From the NCBI RefSeq assembly GCF_023544465.1, contig NZ_JALPVL010000001.1, forward strand, positions 62,001-126,000: a DNA stretch of 64,000 nt. The letters run 5' to 3'. The notes beneath the pieces were generated by a model. That model did not search any database. It saw nothing but the letters and a program-made list of their open reading frames with translations, and was not told the origin of the DNA. The DNA comes from Paractinoplanes maris (GTDB lineage Bacteria; Actinomycetota; Actinomycetes; Mycobacteriales; Micromonosporaceae). This document shows, piece by piece, positions 49,345 to 58,827 of this stretch. Each line of letters begins with the position of its first letter. Position 1 is the first letter of the stretch. The position numbers were made by a program, and so were the translations under genes.

Positions 49345-50367
49345 TCAGGTGAGGCGGGCGATCAGGACGTCCCGCTCGATGCCCTGGTCGACCCGGTGGC
49401 TCAGAGGCAGCTGAGGCACCAGCTCGAGCCCGTTGGCCAGCAGGATGTCCTCGGCCAGCTCGCGCCGCGCGACCTTGGTGTTCCACGACAGCCCGATCGC
49501 CGCGCCGTCGCGCAGCAGGGGCAGCCACTGCGGCACCGCTCGCTCCAGCAGGTCGAGCGGCCGCCGTGAGATGCCCCCGTTGTCGTCGTACGAGCCATGG
49601 GCCACCCCGTAGGGCAGGTCGGCGACCAGCACGTCGGCCACCCCACCGCGCAGCAGCCCGTCGAGCTGGGTGGTGTCGGCCTGCAGCACCACCAGTTTCT
49701 GCACCGCACCCGCCTTGTGGTCGTCCTTGCTGGCCGCGAGCGTCACCTCGAGGCGCCGCGCGGCCCGCTTGCCCTGCCGGCGCACCGGGACGAGCTCGGC
49801 CGTGTGCTTGAGCCGCTTGCGCTTGAGCCAGGTCTGGAGGAAGAGCTTGTAGGCCTCCACGTCCTTGCCGTCGATCTCGATGCCGACGGCGTCGTAGCCG
49901 TACATCAGCGCCTGGTTCAGCGTGGTGCCGCGGCCGGCCAGGGGGTCGAGGACGGTGAGGTGACCGTCCAGCATCCGCCCGGCCGAGCCGGAGGCCAGCA
50001 GCGTGAGGTTGAGCACGAGCTTGGTGAACTGCTCGTTCGTCTTCCCGGCGTATTTCGGGATGGTGATCAGGTCGCTGTCGTAACGGGCCAGCGGCGACAG
50101 CGTGAGGGGCCGCAGGAGCTCACCGTCGAGGCGTTCGAAGAGCGCATAGGCCGAGGACAGGTTCGACAGGTACGCGATGTCGCGCTCACTCAGCGAGCCG
50201 TCGAACACGAGGTACTCGACACCGCCCAACGTCGTGACACCGATGTCGTCCAGGCCGGACGAGAGCACCGGCCCGAAGGCGGCCAGCTCGGCCGTGGCGA
50301 GGCGAGCGGCCTGGTCGGCATAGACGCGGTTGGCGGAGGGCGCGAGCAATAAGGCGTACCGGGACAT
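49345..50367 (-). CDS. Trm11-like SAM-dependent methyltransferase
   Basis: A 340-residue protein (343 if starting at 50376). The N-terminal THUMP-like region precedes a class I methyltransferase with DPLAGRGTTLNQALMYGYDAVGIEID (SAM site) and the catalytic DLPYG, NPPY-like but with L in place of P. Trm11-type enzymes make m2G in tRNA. Inserted between infB and the DUF503 gene. ATG at 50367 chosen. Confidence 0.78.
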   Translation of the reverse strand: MSRYALLLAPSANRVYADQAARLATAELAAFGPVLSSGLDDIGVTTLGGVEYLVFDGSLSERDIAYLSNLSSAYALFERLDGELLRPLTLSPLARYDSDLITIPKYAGKTNEQFTKLVLNLTLLASGSAGRMLDGHLTVLDPLAGRGTTLNQALMYGYDAVGIEIDGKDVEAYKLFLQTWLKRKRLKHTAELVPVRRQGKRAARRLEVTLAASKDDHKAGAVQKLVVLQADTTQLDGLLRGGVADVLVADLPYGVAHGSYDDNGGISRRPLDLLERAVPQWLPLLRDGAAIGLSWNTKVARRELAEDILLANGLELVPQLPLSHRVDQGIERDVLIARLT

Positions 50368-50436
50368 GGCAGCCATTGGACAGCAAGGCCCCCGGCACCG
50401 AAGCGCCGGGGGCCTTGACTGACTAGCTGACTGACC

Positions 50437-53400
50437 TTACGCGCGCGGCTTCTCCCGCATCTCGAAGGTCTCGATCACGTCGCCGACCTGCGGGCTGCCG
50501 AAACCGCTCATGGTCACACCACACTCGAAGCCCTCGCGGACCTCGGTGGCGTCGTCCTTGAAGCGGCGCAGCGAGCTGATCGTGACGTTGTCGGCCACCA
50601 CGGAGCCCTCCCGCAGGATGCGGGCCTTGGCGTTGCGGCGGAGCAGGCCGGTACGGACCAGACAGCCGGCGATGAGGCCGATCTTGGACGAGCGGAAGAC
50701 CTCGCGGATCTCCGCGGTGCCCAGCTCGACCTCCTCGTACTCCGGCTTGAGCAGACCCTTGAGCGCGGCCTCGATCTCCTCGATGGCCTGGTAGATCACG
50801 CTGTAGTAGCGGATCTCCACGTTCGCCCGGTCGGCCATCTCCTTGACCTTGTTGGAGGCCCGGACATTGAAGCCGATGATCGTGGCGGTGGCCTCCGAGG
50901 AAGCCGACGCCAGGTTCACGTCGCTCTCGGTGATCGCACCGACGCCGCGGTGGATGACCTTGAGCTGGATCTCGTCCGGGATCTCGAGCTTGAACAGCGC
51001 GTCCTCGAGGGCCTCGACCGAACCGGACGAGTCGCCCTTGATGACCAGGGTGAGCGAGGTCTTCTCGCCCTCCTTGAGCTGCTCCATGAGCGTCTCGAGA
51101 GTCGCCTTGCTCCGCGAGTTGGCGAAGCTCGCCGCGCGGCGGCGGGCCTGCCGCTGCTCGGCGATCTGGCGGACCGTGCGGTCGTCCTCGCCGGCGAGGA
51201 ACGTGTCGCCCGCCCCCGGCACCGAGGTGAGACCCAGGACCAGCACCGGACGAGCCGGGAAGGCCTCGGTCACCGCGTTGCCGTTCTCGTCGAGCATGGC
51301 GCGGACGCGGCCGTGCGCGCCACCCGCCACGATCGAGTCGCCGGCCCGCAGCGTGCCCTTCTGGACCAGCACGGTGGAGACCGCACCACGGCCCTTGTCG
51401 AGGTGCGACTCGACCACAGCACCCTGCGCCGGCCCGTCGATCGGAGCGGTGAGCTCCAGCGACGCGTCGGCGGTCAGCAGGACCGCCTCGAGCAGCTCGT
51501 CGATGCCGATGCCGGGCTTGGCCGCGACGTTGACGAACATCGTGTCGCCGCCGTACTCCTCAGCGAGCAGGCCGTAGTCGGTCAGCTGCTGACGCACCTT
51601 GTCCGGGTTGGCGTCCGGCTTGTCGACCTTGTTGACCGCGACCACGATCGGCACCTCGGCCGCCTTGGCGTGGTTCAACGCCTCGACCGTCTGCGGCATG
51701 ACGCCGTCGTCGGCCGCGACCACGAGGATGACGATGTCGGTGACCTGGGCGCCACGGGCACGCATGGCGGTGAACGCCTCGTGACCCGGGGTGTCCAGGA
51801 ACGTGATCGCCCGGTCCTCGCCGTTGTGCTCGTAGTGCACCTGGTAGGCGCCGATGTGCTGGGTGATGCCACCCGCCTCGCCGGCGACCACGTTGGTCTT
51901 GCGGATCGCGTCGAGCAGCTTCGTCTTACCGTGGTCGACGTGACCCATGACGGTCACGACGGGCGGACGGGTGACCAGACGGTCCTCGTCCACCGCGGCG
52001 TCGAGGTCGATGTTGAACTGCGCGAGCAGCTCACGGTCCTCGTCCTCGGGGCTGACGATGCTCACCGTGAAGCCCAGGTGCTCACCGAGCAGCAGCAACG
52101 TGTCGTCGGAGCACGACTGCGTGGCCGTCACCATCTCGCCCAGGTTGAACATCTCCTGGACCAGCGAGCCGGGGTTCGCGTTGATCTTGTCGGCGAAGTC
52201 GGAGAGCGACGCGCCGCGGGAGAGCCGGATCTCCTGACCCTGACCACGCGGGGCGCCCGAGCTCATCTGCGGAGCCGACAGGTTGTCGAACTCCTGACGC
52301 CGCTGCTTCTTCGACTTGCGACCGCGGGTCGGCCGGCCACCGGGACGCCCGAAGGCACCCGCGGCACCGCCGCCACGACCGCGACCGCCACCACCGGGAC
52401 GACCCGGAGCACCACCGGCCGGAGCACCGCCACCGGGGCGGAAACCGCCACCGGCACCGGCACCGCCGCCGCCACCGGGGCCGCCACGGTAGCCACCGCC
52501 ACCGCCGCCACCACCGGGACCGCCACGGTAGCCACCGCCACCGCCGCCGCCACCAGCGCCGCCGGGACGGAAACCGCCACCGCCGCCACCGGGACCGCCA
52601 CGACCGCCGCCGGGACCACCGGGACGACCGGCGCCACCGCCGGGACCGCCACGGCCGGGACCGGCCGGGCGCTGCGCCGGCATGGACGCGGGGCTGGGCC
52701 GCGGCGGCATGGACGCCGGGCTCGGCCGCGGCGGCATGCCGGGCTGGTTGGGCCGGGGCATCGCGCCGGGCGTGGGACGAGTCCCACCGCCGGACACCCC
52801 GAACGGGTTGTTACCGGGACCGCGCTGCGGCGGACGCGGAGCGCCACCACCGGGTCCGGGACGCGCCCCACCCGGAGCACCGGGAGTCGCGGGACGAGCC
52901 GCGGGCGAACCCGGGCGCGGCGGAACCGAGCCGGGGCCCGGGGTGCGCGGACGCGAGCCACTGTCGGCCGGCGGCTGCTGGGCGCGACGCTCGGCGTCGC
53001 GGGTGCGGGCGGCCTGTGCGGCCTTGACCGCGGCCTCCTGCTCGGCCTTGAGGGCCGAGGCACGGGCCTCGGCCGCCGCGACCTCGATGTCGTGGGCGCT
53101 CGCCGGCTTGGCGACCGGACCGGGCCTGGGACCCGGCCGGGCGGCCGACGGCTTGGGACTGGCGAAGGGACCGGGTGTCGGCGCCGGGGACGTGGGGGCG
53201 CTGGGCGCACCCTCGGCCGGGGCGGCGGTGGGCCGACGGGGCGGCTGGGGCCGCATGCTCGGCGGGGCCGGGCGAGCGGAGGCGGGCGCGGATGCGGGGG
53301 CAGCCGCCGCGGCGGGAGCCGCCGGAGCGGAACCTGCCTCGAGGGCACCACGCAACCGCCGGGCCACCGGGGCCTCGACCGTGCTGGATGCGGACTTGAC

Positions 53401-53493
53401 GAACTCGCCCATCTCCTTGAGCTTGGCGAGAACGGTCTTGCTGTCGACCCCGAGCTCCTTCGCGAGCTCGTGTACGCGGGCCTTTCCTGGCAC
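50437..53493 (-). CDS. infB: translation initiation factor IF-2
   Basis: A 1018-residue GTPase that brings initiator tRNA to the 30S subunit. GTG at 53493 with GAGGAG opens the N-terminal IF2_N module ([20 protein letters not shown]). A very long Pro/Gly/Arg linker (about 60-400) contains Gly-rich stretches (271-384), including an internal 42-bp duplication ([11 protein letters not shown] twice). The G domain has GHVDHGKT (about 517-524), DTPGHEAF and NKVDKP, then beta-barrel domains II-IV. The linker is longer than in E. coli but usual for actinomycetes. Confidence 0.96.
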   Translation of the reverse strand: MPGKARVHELAKELGVDSKTVLAKLKEMGEFVKSASSTVEAPVARRLRGALEAGSAPAAPAAAAAPASAPASARPAPPSMRPQPPRRPTAAPAEGAPSAPTSPAPTPGPFASPKPSAARPGPRPGPVAKPASAHDIEVAAAEARASALKAEQEAAVKAAQAARTRDAERRAQQPPADSGSRPRTPGPGSVPPRPGSPAARPATPGAPGGARPGPGGGAPRPPQRGPGNNPFGVSGGGTRPTPGAMPRPNQPGMPPRPSPASMPPRPSPASMPAQRPAGPGRGGPGGGAGRPGGPGGGRGGPGGGGGGFRPGGAGGGGGGGGYRGGPGGGGGGGGYRGGPGGGGGAGAGGGFRPGGGAPAGGAPGRPGGGGRGRGGGAAGAFGRPGGRPTRGRKSKKQRRQEFDNLSAPQMSSGAPRGQGQEIRLSRGASLSDFADKINANPGSLVQEMFNLGEMVTATQSCSDDTLLLLGEHLGFTVSIVSPEDEDRELLAQFNIDLDAAVDEDRLVTRPPVVTVMGHVDHGKTKLLDAIRKTNVVAGEAGGITQHIGAYQVHYEHNGEDRAITFLDTPGHEAFTAMRARGAQVTDIVILVVAADDGVMPQTVEALNHAKAAEVPIVVAVNKVDKPDANPDKVRQQLTDYGLLAEEYGGDTMFVNVAAKPGIGIDELLEAVLLTADASLELTAPIDGPAQGAVVESHLDKGRGAVSTVLVQKGTLRAGDSIVAGGAHGRVRAMLDENGNAVTEAFPARPVLVLGLTSVPGAGDTFLAGEDDRTVRQIAEQRQARRRAASFANSRSKATLETLMEQLKEGEKTSLTLVIKGDSSGSVEALEDALFKLEIPDEIQLKVIHRGVGAITESDVNLASASSEATATIIGFNVRASNKVKEMADRANVEIRYYSVIYQAIEEIEAALKGLLKPEYEEVELGTAEIREVFRSSKIGLIAGCLVRTGLLRRNAKARILREGSVVADNVTISSLRRFKDDATEVREGFECGVTMSGFGSPQVGDVIETFEMREKPRA
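52480..52563. repeat. 42-bp tandem duplication within infB
   Basis: Two adjacent copies of the 42-bp segment beginning CCGCCACGGTAGCCACCGCC, with one or two differences, encoding YRGGPGGGG stretches in IF-2. Confidence 0.75.
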
Positions 53494-53508
53494 TGCACTC
53501 CTCACTTC

Positions 53509-53539
53509 GAGGTCGTGCGAGCGCACCCGCAACGACCTC
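53509..53539 (-). promoter_or_regulatory. hairpin just upstream of infB
   Basis: GAGGTCGT / ACGACCTC arms with inner GTGC/GCAC pairing, four bases before the GAGGAG ribosome binding site of infB. Could limit infB translation or be a terminator of ylxR. Confidence 0.4.
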
Positions 53540-53585
53540 ACTCGTGCACTAGAAGCCTGTTCATTTCAGGGACTTCATCGTGTGC

Positions 53586-53909
53586 TCATCTTGGTCGTCC
53601 TACCTTGCTGGGTCGTGATGCGGCCACCATGGCCACATCATCGGTCGTTCCGTGAGGCATGGCCCCACGGATGTGCTCGGCCAGCAATCCGGTGTCAGCA
53701 ACACCGGTGAGTCGCAGCGCTCGCCCGAAGGCTCGACGCCGCTCCGCCAGCGCGAAGCAAGCCGGATCAGGGTGCAGATGCGCTCCCCGGCCCGGCAGTC
53801 GGCGGCCCGGATCGGGCTGGAGCCGGAGGTCAACCCCGGAACCGGCCACGACGAACCGAACCAACTCGGTGGCCGGCGCCCGCTTGCGGCAACCGACACA
53901 CGTCCGCAT
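53586..53909 (-). CDS. ylxR: YlxR family RNA-binding protein
   Basis: A 107-residue protein with the signature MRTCVGCRKRAPATELVRF and GRGAHLHPDPACFALAERRRAF. YlxR is in the nusA-infB operon of Gram-positives; it is reported to bind RNase P RNA or the ribosome. Start ATG at 53909 lacks a clear ribosome binding site; in-frame GTG codons upstream exist. Confidence 0.85.
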   Translation of the reverse strand: MRTCVGCRKRAPATELVRFVVAGSGVDLRLQPDPGRRLPGRGAHLHPDPACFALAERRRAFGRALRLTGVADTGLLAEHIRGAMPHGTTDDVAMVAASRPSKVGRPR

Positions 53910-53976
53910 GAAAAGACCGCGCGTCAGGCCGACCACTGGAAAGTCTACCCCTCGTGCGTCCGGAACGCGTATCCGG

Positions 53977-55005
53977 TCAGCTTCCGGCCTCGGCCGCATC
54001 GCGGTCACCCGAGGTCGGAGGGCTCGCCGGCTCGTTGTCGGGGCGGATGTCGATGCGCCAGCCGGTGAGCCGGGCGGCCAGCCGGGCGTTCTGCCCCTCG
54101 CGGCCGATCGCCAGCGAGAGCTGGAAATCGGGCACCGTGACCCGGGCGGTGCGGGTGGCCGCGTCGACCACCTCGACCCGCAGGGCCTTGGCCGGGGAGA
54201 GCGCGTTGCCGACGAACTGGGCCGGGTCCTCCGACCAGTCGATGATGTCGATCTTCTCACCGTGCAGCTCGCTCATCACGGCCCGGACGCGCTGACCCAT
54301 CGGGCCGATGCAGGCGCCCTTGGCGTTGACCCCGGGCACCTTGGAGTGCACCGCGATCTTGGTGCGGTGTCCGGCCTCCCGGGCGATGGCGGCGATCTCG
54401 ACGGTGCCGTCGGCGATCTCCGGCACCTCGAGCGCGAACATCTTCTTGACCAGGGCCGGGTGTGACCTGGACAGGGTCACCTGGGGACCGCGGAAACCCT
54501 TGGCCACGTGCACCACGATCGCCCGCAGCCGGGTGCCGTGCTGGTAGGGGGCCTCGCCGGGCACCTGCTCGGACTGCGGGAGCACGGCCTCGATCTTGCC
54601 CAGGTCGACCAGCACGATGCCCTTCTCGGCCCGCGCCGCGTCGGCCTGCACGATGCCGGTGACCAGGTCGCCGTCGCGTCCGGCGTACTCGCCGAAGTGC
54701 TGCTCGTCGGTGGCCTCACGCAGCCGCTGGAGGATCACCTGCTTGGCGGTCATGGCGGCGATGCGGCCGAAGTCGTGGGGGGTGTCGTCCCACTCCCGGT
54801 CCACCGTGCCGTCGGCGTCGAGCTCCTGCGCCAGCACCGACGCGACACCGGTCTTGCGGTCGATCTCGACCCGGGCGTGGCTCTGCGCGCCCTCGGTGTG
54901 CCGGTAGGCGGTCAGCAGCGCCGTCTCGATGGCCGCCAGAATGGTCTCGAACGGGATCTCCCGCTCGCGCTCCAGGGCGCGCAGCGCCGCGAGGTCGATG
55001 TTCAT
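53977..55005 (-). CDS. nusA: transcription termination/antitermination factor NusA
   Basis: A 342-residue protein: N-terminal RNA polymerase-binding domain ([20 protein letters not shown]), S1 domain (about 105-175), KH1 ([20 protein letters not shown]) and KH2 ([20 protein letters not shown]). No C-terminal AR repeats, as in actinobacteria. ATG at 55005 overlaps the rimP stop (ATGA). Confidence 0.95.
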   Translation of the reverse strand: MNIDLAALRALEREREIPFETILAAIETALLTAYRHTEGAQSHARVEIDRKTGVASVLAQELDADGTVDREWDDTPHDFGRIAAMTAKQVILQRLREATDEQHFGEYAGRDGDLVTGIVQADAARAEKGIVLVDLGKIEAVLPQSEQVPGEAPYQHGTRLRAIVVHVAKGFRGPQVTLSRSHPALVKKMFALEVPEIADGTVEIAAIAREAGHRTKIAVHSKVPGVNAKGACIGPMGQRVRAVMSELHGEKIDIIDWSEDPAQFVGNALSPAKALRVEVVDAATRTARVTVPDFQLSLAIGREGQNARLAARLTGWRIDIRPDNEPASPPTSGDRDAAEAGS

Positions 55006-55634
55006 TCCTCGCCCTCCCCTTCGTCTTCGTCGTCTTCTTCGTCGTCGCCGAAATCGGCTTCGTCCAGCCGCTTGAACTCGATCTGCACCTTGCCGGCGCC
55101 GAGCTCGTCGAACCGCAGCTCGCGGGGCTTGCCGTCCACGTCGAGCACGATGCCCTCGTCGTCGGCGGAGGTGATCCGGCCGGTCAGCCCGTTCACCGCG
55201 ACCAGCCGGCCGCGGTTGCGCCGCCAGTGGCGGGGCAGGGTGAGCGGCCGGTCGATGCCGGGCGAGCCCACCTCGAGCTGATACTCGCCGGCCAGCACCT
55301 CGGCCCCGCCCTCCTCGGCCGCGTCGAGCGCGCCCGAGATCTCGCGGGAGACGACGGCCACGTCGTCCAGGCTGATGCCACCATCGGTGTCGACCAGCAC
55401 GCGCACCAGGTGGCGGCGGCCGGCCCGGGAGACGGTCACGTCCTCCAGGTCGTAACCGGCCGCGGCGACGACCGGCTCGATCACCGTGCGCACCCGGGCC
55501 CGGGCCGCGGTCAGATCGATCCGCGGGGCCGCGGGGGCGCGGGATTCCTGGGCATCGCCCGGCTCGGCCGCTTGCCCACGGCGCCCACCGGGGCGCTGTC
55601 CAGGCCGGGCGCCGGCGCGACCACGCTGCGTCAT
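55002..55634 (-). CDS. rimP: ribosome maturation factor RimP
   Basis: A 210-residue 30S assembly factor. About 40 residues of Arg/Gly/Gln-rich extension precede the conserved core ([51 protein letters not shown]), and it ends with an acidic run. ATG at 55634. Coupled to nusA by overlap. Confidence 0.92.
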   Translation of the reverse strand: MTQRGRAGARPGQRPGGRRGQAAEPGDAQESRAPAAPRIDLTAARARVRTVIEPVVAAAGYDLEDVTVSRAGRRHLVRVLVDTDGGISLDDVAVVSREISGALDAAEEGGAEVLAGEYQLEVGSPGIDRPLTLPRHWRRNRGRLVAVNGLTGRITSADDEGIVLDVDGKPRELRFDELGAGKVQIEFKRLDEADFGDDEEDDEDEGEGEE

Positions 55635-55812
55635 CGGTGCTCGACCTTCCTGCAGAAATCGGACAAACGACTTTATGCCGCCGGGCCGGATCGGCCCCGC
55701 GGCTGAGACAGAGCGTAACGCGCCCCGGTGAGGGCGGGTCCGGCGCCGCACCGATTCGGCGCCATCCGCAGCTCACAGCCGGTAGCTCATGGTGTTGACT
55801 GGCGCGGTGCGG

Positions 55813-56289
55813 ATGAGTGGGACGCGACACAGCCGGAGGCGGGTGCTCGGCACCGTCGCCGGCCTCGGTGCCGCCGGCCTGGCGGGCTGCGGGCTCTTCG
55901 ACGACGATCCTGAGCCGCCCCGGGTGCCCGACCCGTTGCAGCCGCTGCTCGACGAGGCGATCGCGCTGGCCGCGTCCTACGATCGGGCGATCGTGACCCA
56001 GCCCGGCCTGGCCGCCCGGCTCGCTCCGCTGGCCGACGACCACCGCGCCCACGCCACCGAGCTGGCCCGCCTGATCGGCCAGGCGCTGCCGTCGACCGGG
56101 CCCGCGAGCGCCCCGGCCGCGAGCGCCCCGGCCGAGGCGGCGGCTCAGACAGTGGCCACCCTGCGCGCGGCGGAGCAGGCGGCGCAGAAGTCGGCGGTCA
56201 CCGCGTGCAAGGCCGCGCCGCCCGAGCGGGCGGCCCTGGTGGGCTCCATCGCCGCCTGCCGGGCCACCCACGCGGAGGCGCTGAGGTGA
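55813..56289 (+). CDS. Tat-exported lipoprotein, partner of DUF4439 protein
   Basis: A 158-residue lipoprotein (an ATG at 55789 would add eight). The twin-arginine SRRRVLG lies near residue 8, followed by a hydrophobic stretch and lipobox LAGC at about residue 26. The rest is Ala-rich helical ([15 protein letters not shown] and [14 protein letters not shown]), which resembles a four-helix ferritin-like fold, but no family name can be given. Its stop overlaps the following GTG by four bases, so the two products are likely coupled in function. Confidence 0.75.
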   Translation: MSGTRHSRRRVLGTVAGLGAAGLAGCGLFDDDPEPPRVPDPLQPLLDEAIALAASYDRAIVTQPGLAARLAPLADDHRAHATELARLIGQALPSTGPASAPAASAPAEAAAQTVATLRAAEQAAQKSAVTACKAAPPERAALVGSIAACRATHAEALR

Positions 56290-56708
56290 TCCCGCAGCTG
56301 GGCGCGGCACTGGCCGCCGAGGAGGCCGCCATTTACGCGTACGGGGTGATCGGGGTGCACCTCAACAGCCGGGGCGACGAGACCGAGGCGCGCACCGCCG
56401 AGCAGGCCCACCGCGGCCGCCGCGACTACCTGGTGGCCCGCCTGTCCCAGCTGAAGGCCAGCTCCGCGCCGTCGCCCGCGGGTTACGAGCTGCCCTTCCC
56501 GGTGACCGACCGGGCCACCGCCCTCAAGCTGGCGATCCGGATCGAGGACGGCGTGGCCCAGTCCTGGCGGCCGGTCCTCACCGTGACCACCGGTAACGAC
56601 CGCGGCACGGCCCTGGCCGCGATGACCGGGGCCGCCGTGCGCGCCACCCGCTGGCGGCGCCTGGCCGAGGTGACCCCGGTGACGCTCGCCTTCCCGGGAC
56701 GTCCCTGA
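56286..56708 (+). CDS. DUF4439 ferritin-like protein
   Basis: A 140-residue helical protein, start GTG at 56286 overlapping the previous stop. It opens [25 protein letters not shown] with paired Glu and a Tyr and has a helix-rich ferritin-like pattern ([12 protein letters not shown]). DUF4439 proteins occur near rimP/nusA in many actinobacteria, function unknown. It converges with the VIT1-like transporter. Confidence 0.78.
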   Translation: MIPQLGAALAAEEAAIYAYGVIGVHLNSRGDETEARTAEQAHRGRRDYLVARLSQLKASSAPSPAGYELPFPVTDRATALKLAIRIEDGVAQSWRPVLTVTTGNDRGTALAAMTGAAVRATRWRRLAEVTPVTLAFPGRP

Positions 56709-56760
56709 CACCGAGCAGGTCGGGGGAGCCGGCCCTCAGGTGGGGCGGGCCGGTCACGCG

Positions 56761-57450
56761 TCAGACCCCGATCAGCACGCCAATCCCGTACGTGGCCACC
56801 GCGGCCAGCGCACCCAGCGCCAGCTGACGCAGCCCGCCGAGCCACCACGGCCGGGCTGTGAAGCGCCCGATCAGGGCGCCGGCCACGAAGAGGCCGAACC
56901 CGCCGACTCCGAGAGCGAGCCCCAGGCTGTCGAAGCCGAGCAGATAGGTGAGCAGCGGGATCAGCGCGCCGAGAGCGAAGCACACGAACGACGAGCCCGC
57001 CGCCGTCCACGGGCTGGGCAGCTCGTCCGGCACCACGCCCAGTTCCTCCTGGGCGTGCACCCGGAGCGCCTGGTCGGGGTGCACCTTGAGGATGTCGGCG
57101 ACCTGGCGGGCCAGCGACTCGGGCAGCCCGCGGGCGACCCACCGCTCGACCTGCTCGTCGGCCTCGCCCTCCGGGTTCTGGGTGAGCTCGCGCAACTCCT
57201 TGGCCAGCTCGGCCTCGACCTGCTCGTTCTGGGTCCGCACGCTGGTGTACTCGCCGATGCCCATCGAGATCGCGCCGGCCACCAGACCCGCCACCCCGGT
57301 CAGCACCAGGACGTGCCGCCCGGCTCCGCCACCGCCGACGCCGGCGATCAGTGCGATGTTCGTCACCAGGCCGTCCATCGCGCCGAAGGTGGCCGCCCGC
57401 AGCCACCCGCCGGAGACGTCGGCGTGGTGGTGCTCGCGCACCGGTGTCAC
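56761..57450 (-). CDS. VIT1/CCC1-family iron/manganese transporter
   Basis: A 229-residue membrane protein with five hydrophobic segments. VIT1 signature: [41 protein letters not shown] and a metal-binding helical domain followed by [12 protein letters not shown]. Such proteins move Fe2+ or Mn2+ out of the cytosol. GTG start at 57450 overlaps the map stop by four bases (GTGA). Confidence 0.88.
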   Translation of the reverse strand: MTPVREHHHADVSGGWLRAATFGAMDGLVTNIALIAGVGGGGAGRHVLVLTGVAGLVAGAISMGIGEYTSVRTQNEQVEAELAKELRELTQNPEGEADEQVERWVARGLPESLARQVADILKVHPDQALRVHAQEELGVVPDELPSPWTAAGSSFVCFALGALIPLLTYLLGFDSLGLALGVGGFGLFVAGALIGRFTARPWWLGGLRQLALGALAAVATYGIGVLIGV

Positions 57451-58304
57451 GGGAGGGTCAGGATCTCGTAGCCGTCGTCGGTGACCACCAGGGTGTGCTC
57501 GAACTGGGCCGTCCACCGGCGGTCCTTGGTGACCACCGTCCAGCCGTCGCCCCACACCTCGTACTCGTAGGTACCCAGCGTGATCATCGGCTCGATGGTG
57601 AAGGTCATGCCGGTTTCCATCACCGCGTCGAGGCGCGGGTTGTCGTAGTGCGGGATGTAGAGCCCGGAATGGAACGTCTCACCGATGCCGTGACCGGTGA
57701 AGTCGCGGACCACGCCGTAGCCGAACCGGCGGGCGTACGACTCGATGACCCGCCCGATCACGTTGATCGGCCGGCCCGGCGCGACGGCCTTGATACCCCG
57801 CATCATCGCCTCATGGGTGCGCTCGACCAGCAGTCGCGCCTCGTCACTGGGCTCGCCCACCAGGAAGGTGGCGTCGGTGTCGCCGTGCACCCCGTCGAGA
57901 TACGCCGTGACGTCGACGTTGATGATGTCGCCGTCCTCGAGCACCGTCGAGTCGGGGATGCCGTGGCAGATGACCTCGTTGAGCGAGGTGCAGCACGACT
58001 TGGGGAAGCCCTTGTAGCCCAGGGTCGACGGGTAGGCGCCGTGGTCGCAGAGGAACTCGTGCACCACCGCGTCGATCTCGTCGGTAGTCACGCCGGGCTT
58101 GCAATGCTCCCCGGCGAGCTGGGTGGCCTGCGCGGCCAGCCGCCCCGCGACCCGCATCTTGTCGATGGTCTCGGCAGTCTGCACATGCGACCCGCGCCAC
58201 TCTTTCGGGCGCTTCTTGCCGACATACTCCGGCCGGACGATCGGCGCCGGGACCGCCCGCCAGGGCGACTGCTTTCCCGGCGCCAGCGGGGCGCGAACGG
58301 TCAT
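57447..58304 (-). CDS. map: methionine aminopeptidase type I
   Basis: A 285-residue M24 metallopeptidase removing initiator Met. Metal ligands D131, D142, H205, E238 and E269 and substrate His114 (VICHGIPD) are present. An N-terminal extension with PxxxPxxP-like Pro pattern (about 1-40) is the actinobacterial MapB form. ATG at 58304 has AGGAGG before it and overlaps the stop of a 30-codon small ORF. Confidence 0.94.
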   Translation of the reverse strand: MTVRAPLAPGKQSPWRAVPAPIVRPEYVGKKRPKEWRGSHVQTAETIDKMRVAGRLAAQATQLAGEHCKPGVTTDEIDAVVHEFLCDHGAYPSTLGYKGFPKSCCTSLNEVICHGIPDSTVLEDGDIINVDVTAYLDGVHGDTDATFLVGEPSDEARLLVERTHEAMMRGIKAVAPGRPINVIGRVIESYARRFGYGVVRDFTGHGIGETFHSGLYIPHYDNPRLDAVMETGMTFTIEPMITLGTYEYEVWGDGWTVVTKDRRWTAQFEHTLVVTDDGYEILTLP

Positions 58305-58393
58305 GGCTGAACCTCCTGGGGCATGCCCTCCTGGCCCTCGCCTGCGAGGCCGTAGGTGTGCGCGGCCGTGTGCCGCTCGGTGCAGTCGGTCAT
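58301..58393 (-). CDS. possible small ORF coupled to map, 30 residues
   Basis: ATG at 58393, stop TGA at 58301-58303 overlapping the map ATG as ATGA. Peptide begins [16 protein letters not shown] and ends EVQP. The ribosome binding site before it is weak, so it may be chance, but the overlap is typical of coupling. The map AGGAGG lies within its last codons. Function unknown. Confidence 0.35.
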   Translation of the reverse strand: MTDCTERHTAAHTYGLAGEGQEGMPQEVQP

Positions 58394-58515
58394 ACCGAAA
58401 GCCTATAGCCGCCCGGACGACCCGCTCGGTGTGCCGCCGGTCGCACCATAACGGCTTCATCGAGCCTTATCGGCCGGTTCTTGCCGCTCCCGGGCCCCTG
58501 TGTAATCGTGTCAGC

Positions 58516-58827
58516 GTGGATCAAGAGCAAGCGGACGAGAACTTCACGGCCACGTCGGCCGTGGAGGGAAGCCGGGTCGTCGTGACCGTGGCCGGCGAGG
58601 TGGACATGTCCACCGCGGACGCGATGTATCAGGCGGGCACCAAGGACGGGGTGCCGGCGGCGACGCTCGACCTGCGGGAGGTCACGTTCTTCGACTCGGC
58701 CGCGATCCACGCGCTGCTGCGCCTGGCCGAGCACTACGGCGACCGGTTGATCGTGCGTCCCTCGTCCCAGGTCCGGCGGGTGCTCGAGATCTCCGGGCTC
58801 TCCACCCAGCCCTGGCTCAGGGACTGA
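58516..58827 (+). CDS. STAS-domain anti-sigma factor antagonist
   Basis: A 103-residue STAS protein with the phosphorylatable Ser in TFFDSAAIHALLRLAEH and the N-terminal VVVTVAGEVDMSTAD. Such proteins bind anti-sigma factors when unphosphorylated. It converges, overlapping by 11 bases, with the large SpoIIE/HATPase protein that may dephosphorylate or phosphorylate it. GTG at 58516. Confidence 0.88.
   Translation: MDQEQADENFTATSAVEGSRVVVTVAGEVDMSTADAMYQAGTKDGVPAATLDLREVTFFDSAAIHALLRLAEHYGDRLIVRPSSQVRRVLEISGLSTQPWLRD

Noticed and set aside
49345-50367. DNA methyltransferase of a restriction-modification system
   Set aside because: Catalytic motif is DLPY in a Trm11-like protein located in a ribosome/translation gene cluster, with no endonuclease nearby.
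50950-53655. 901-codon plus-strand frame opposite infB, and similar long frames opposite lhr (5649-7763, 7974-10385) and pnp (39324-43190)
   Set aside because: Antisense shadows in GC-rich coding DNA: low-complexity, no domains, and the opposite frames encode complete well-known proteins.
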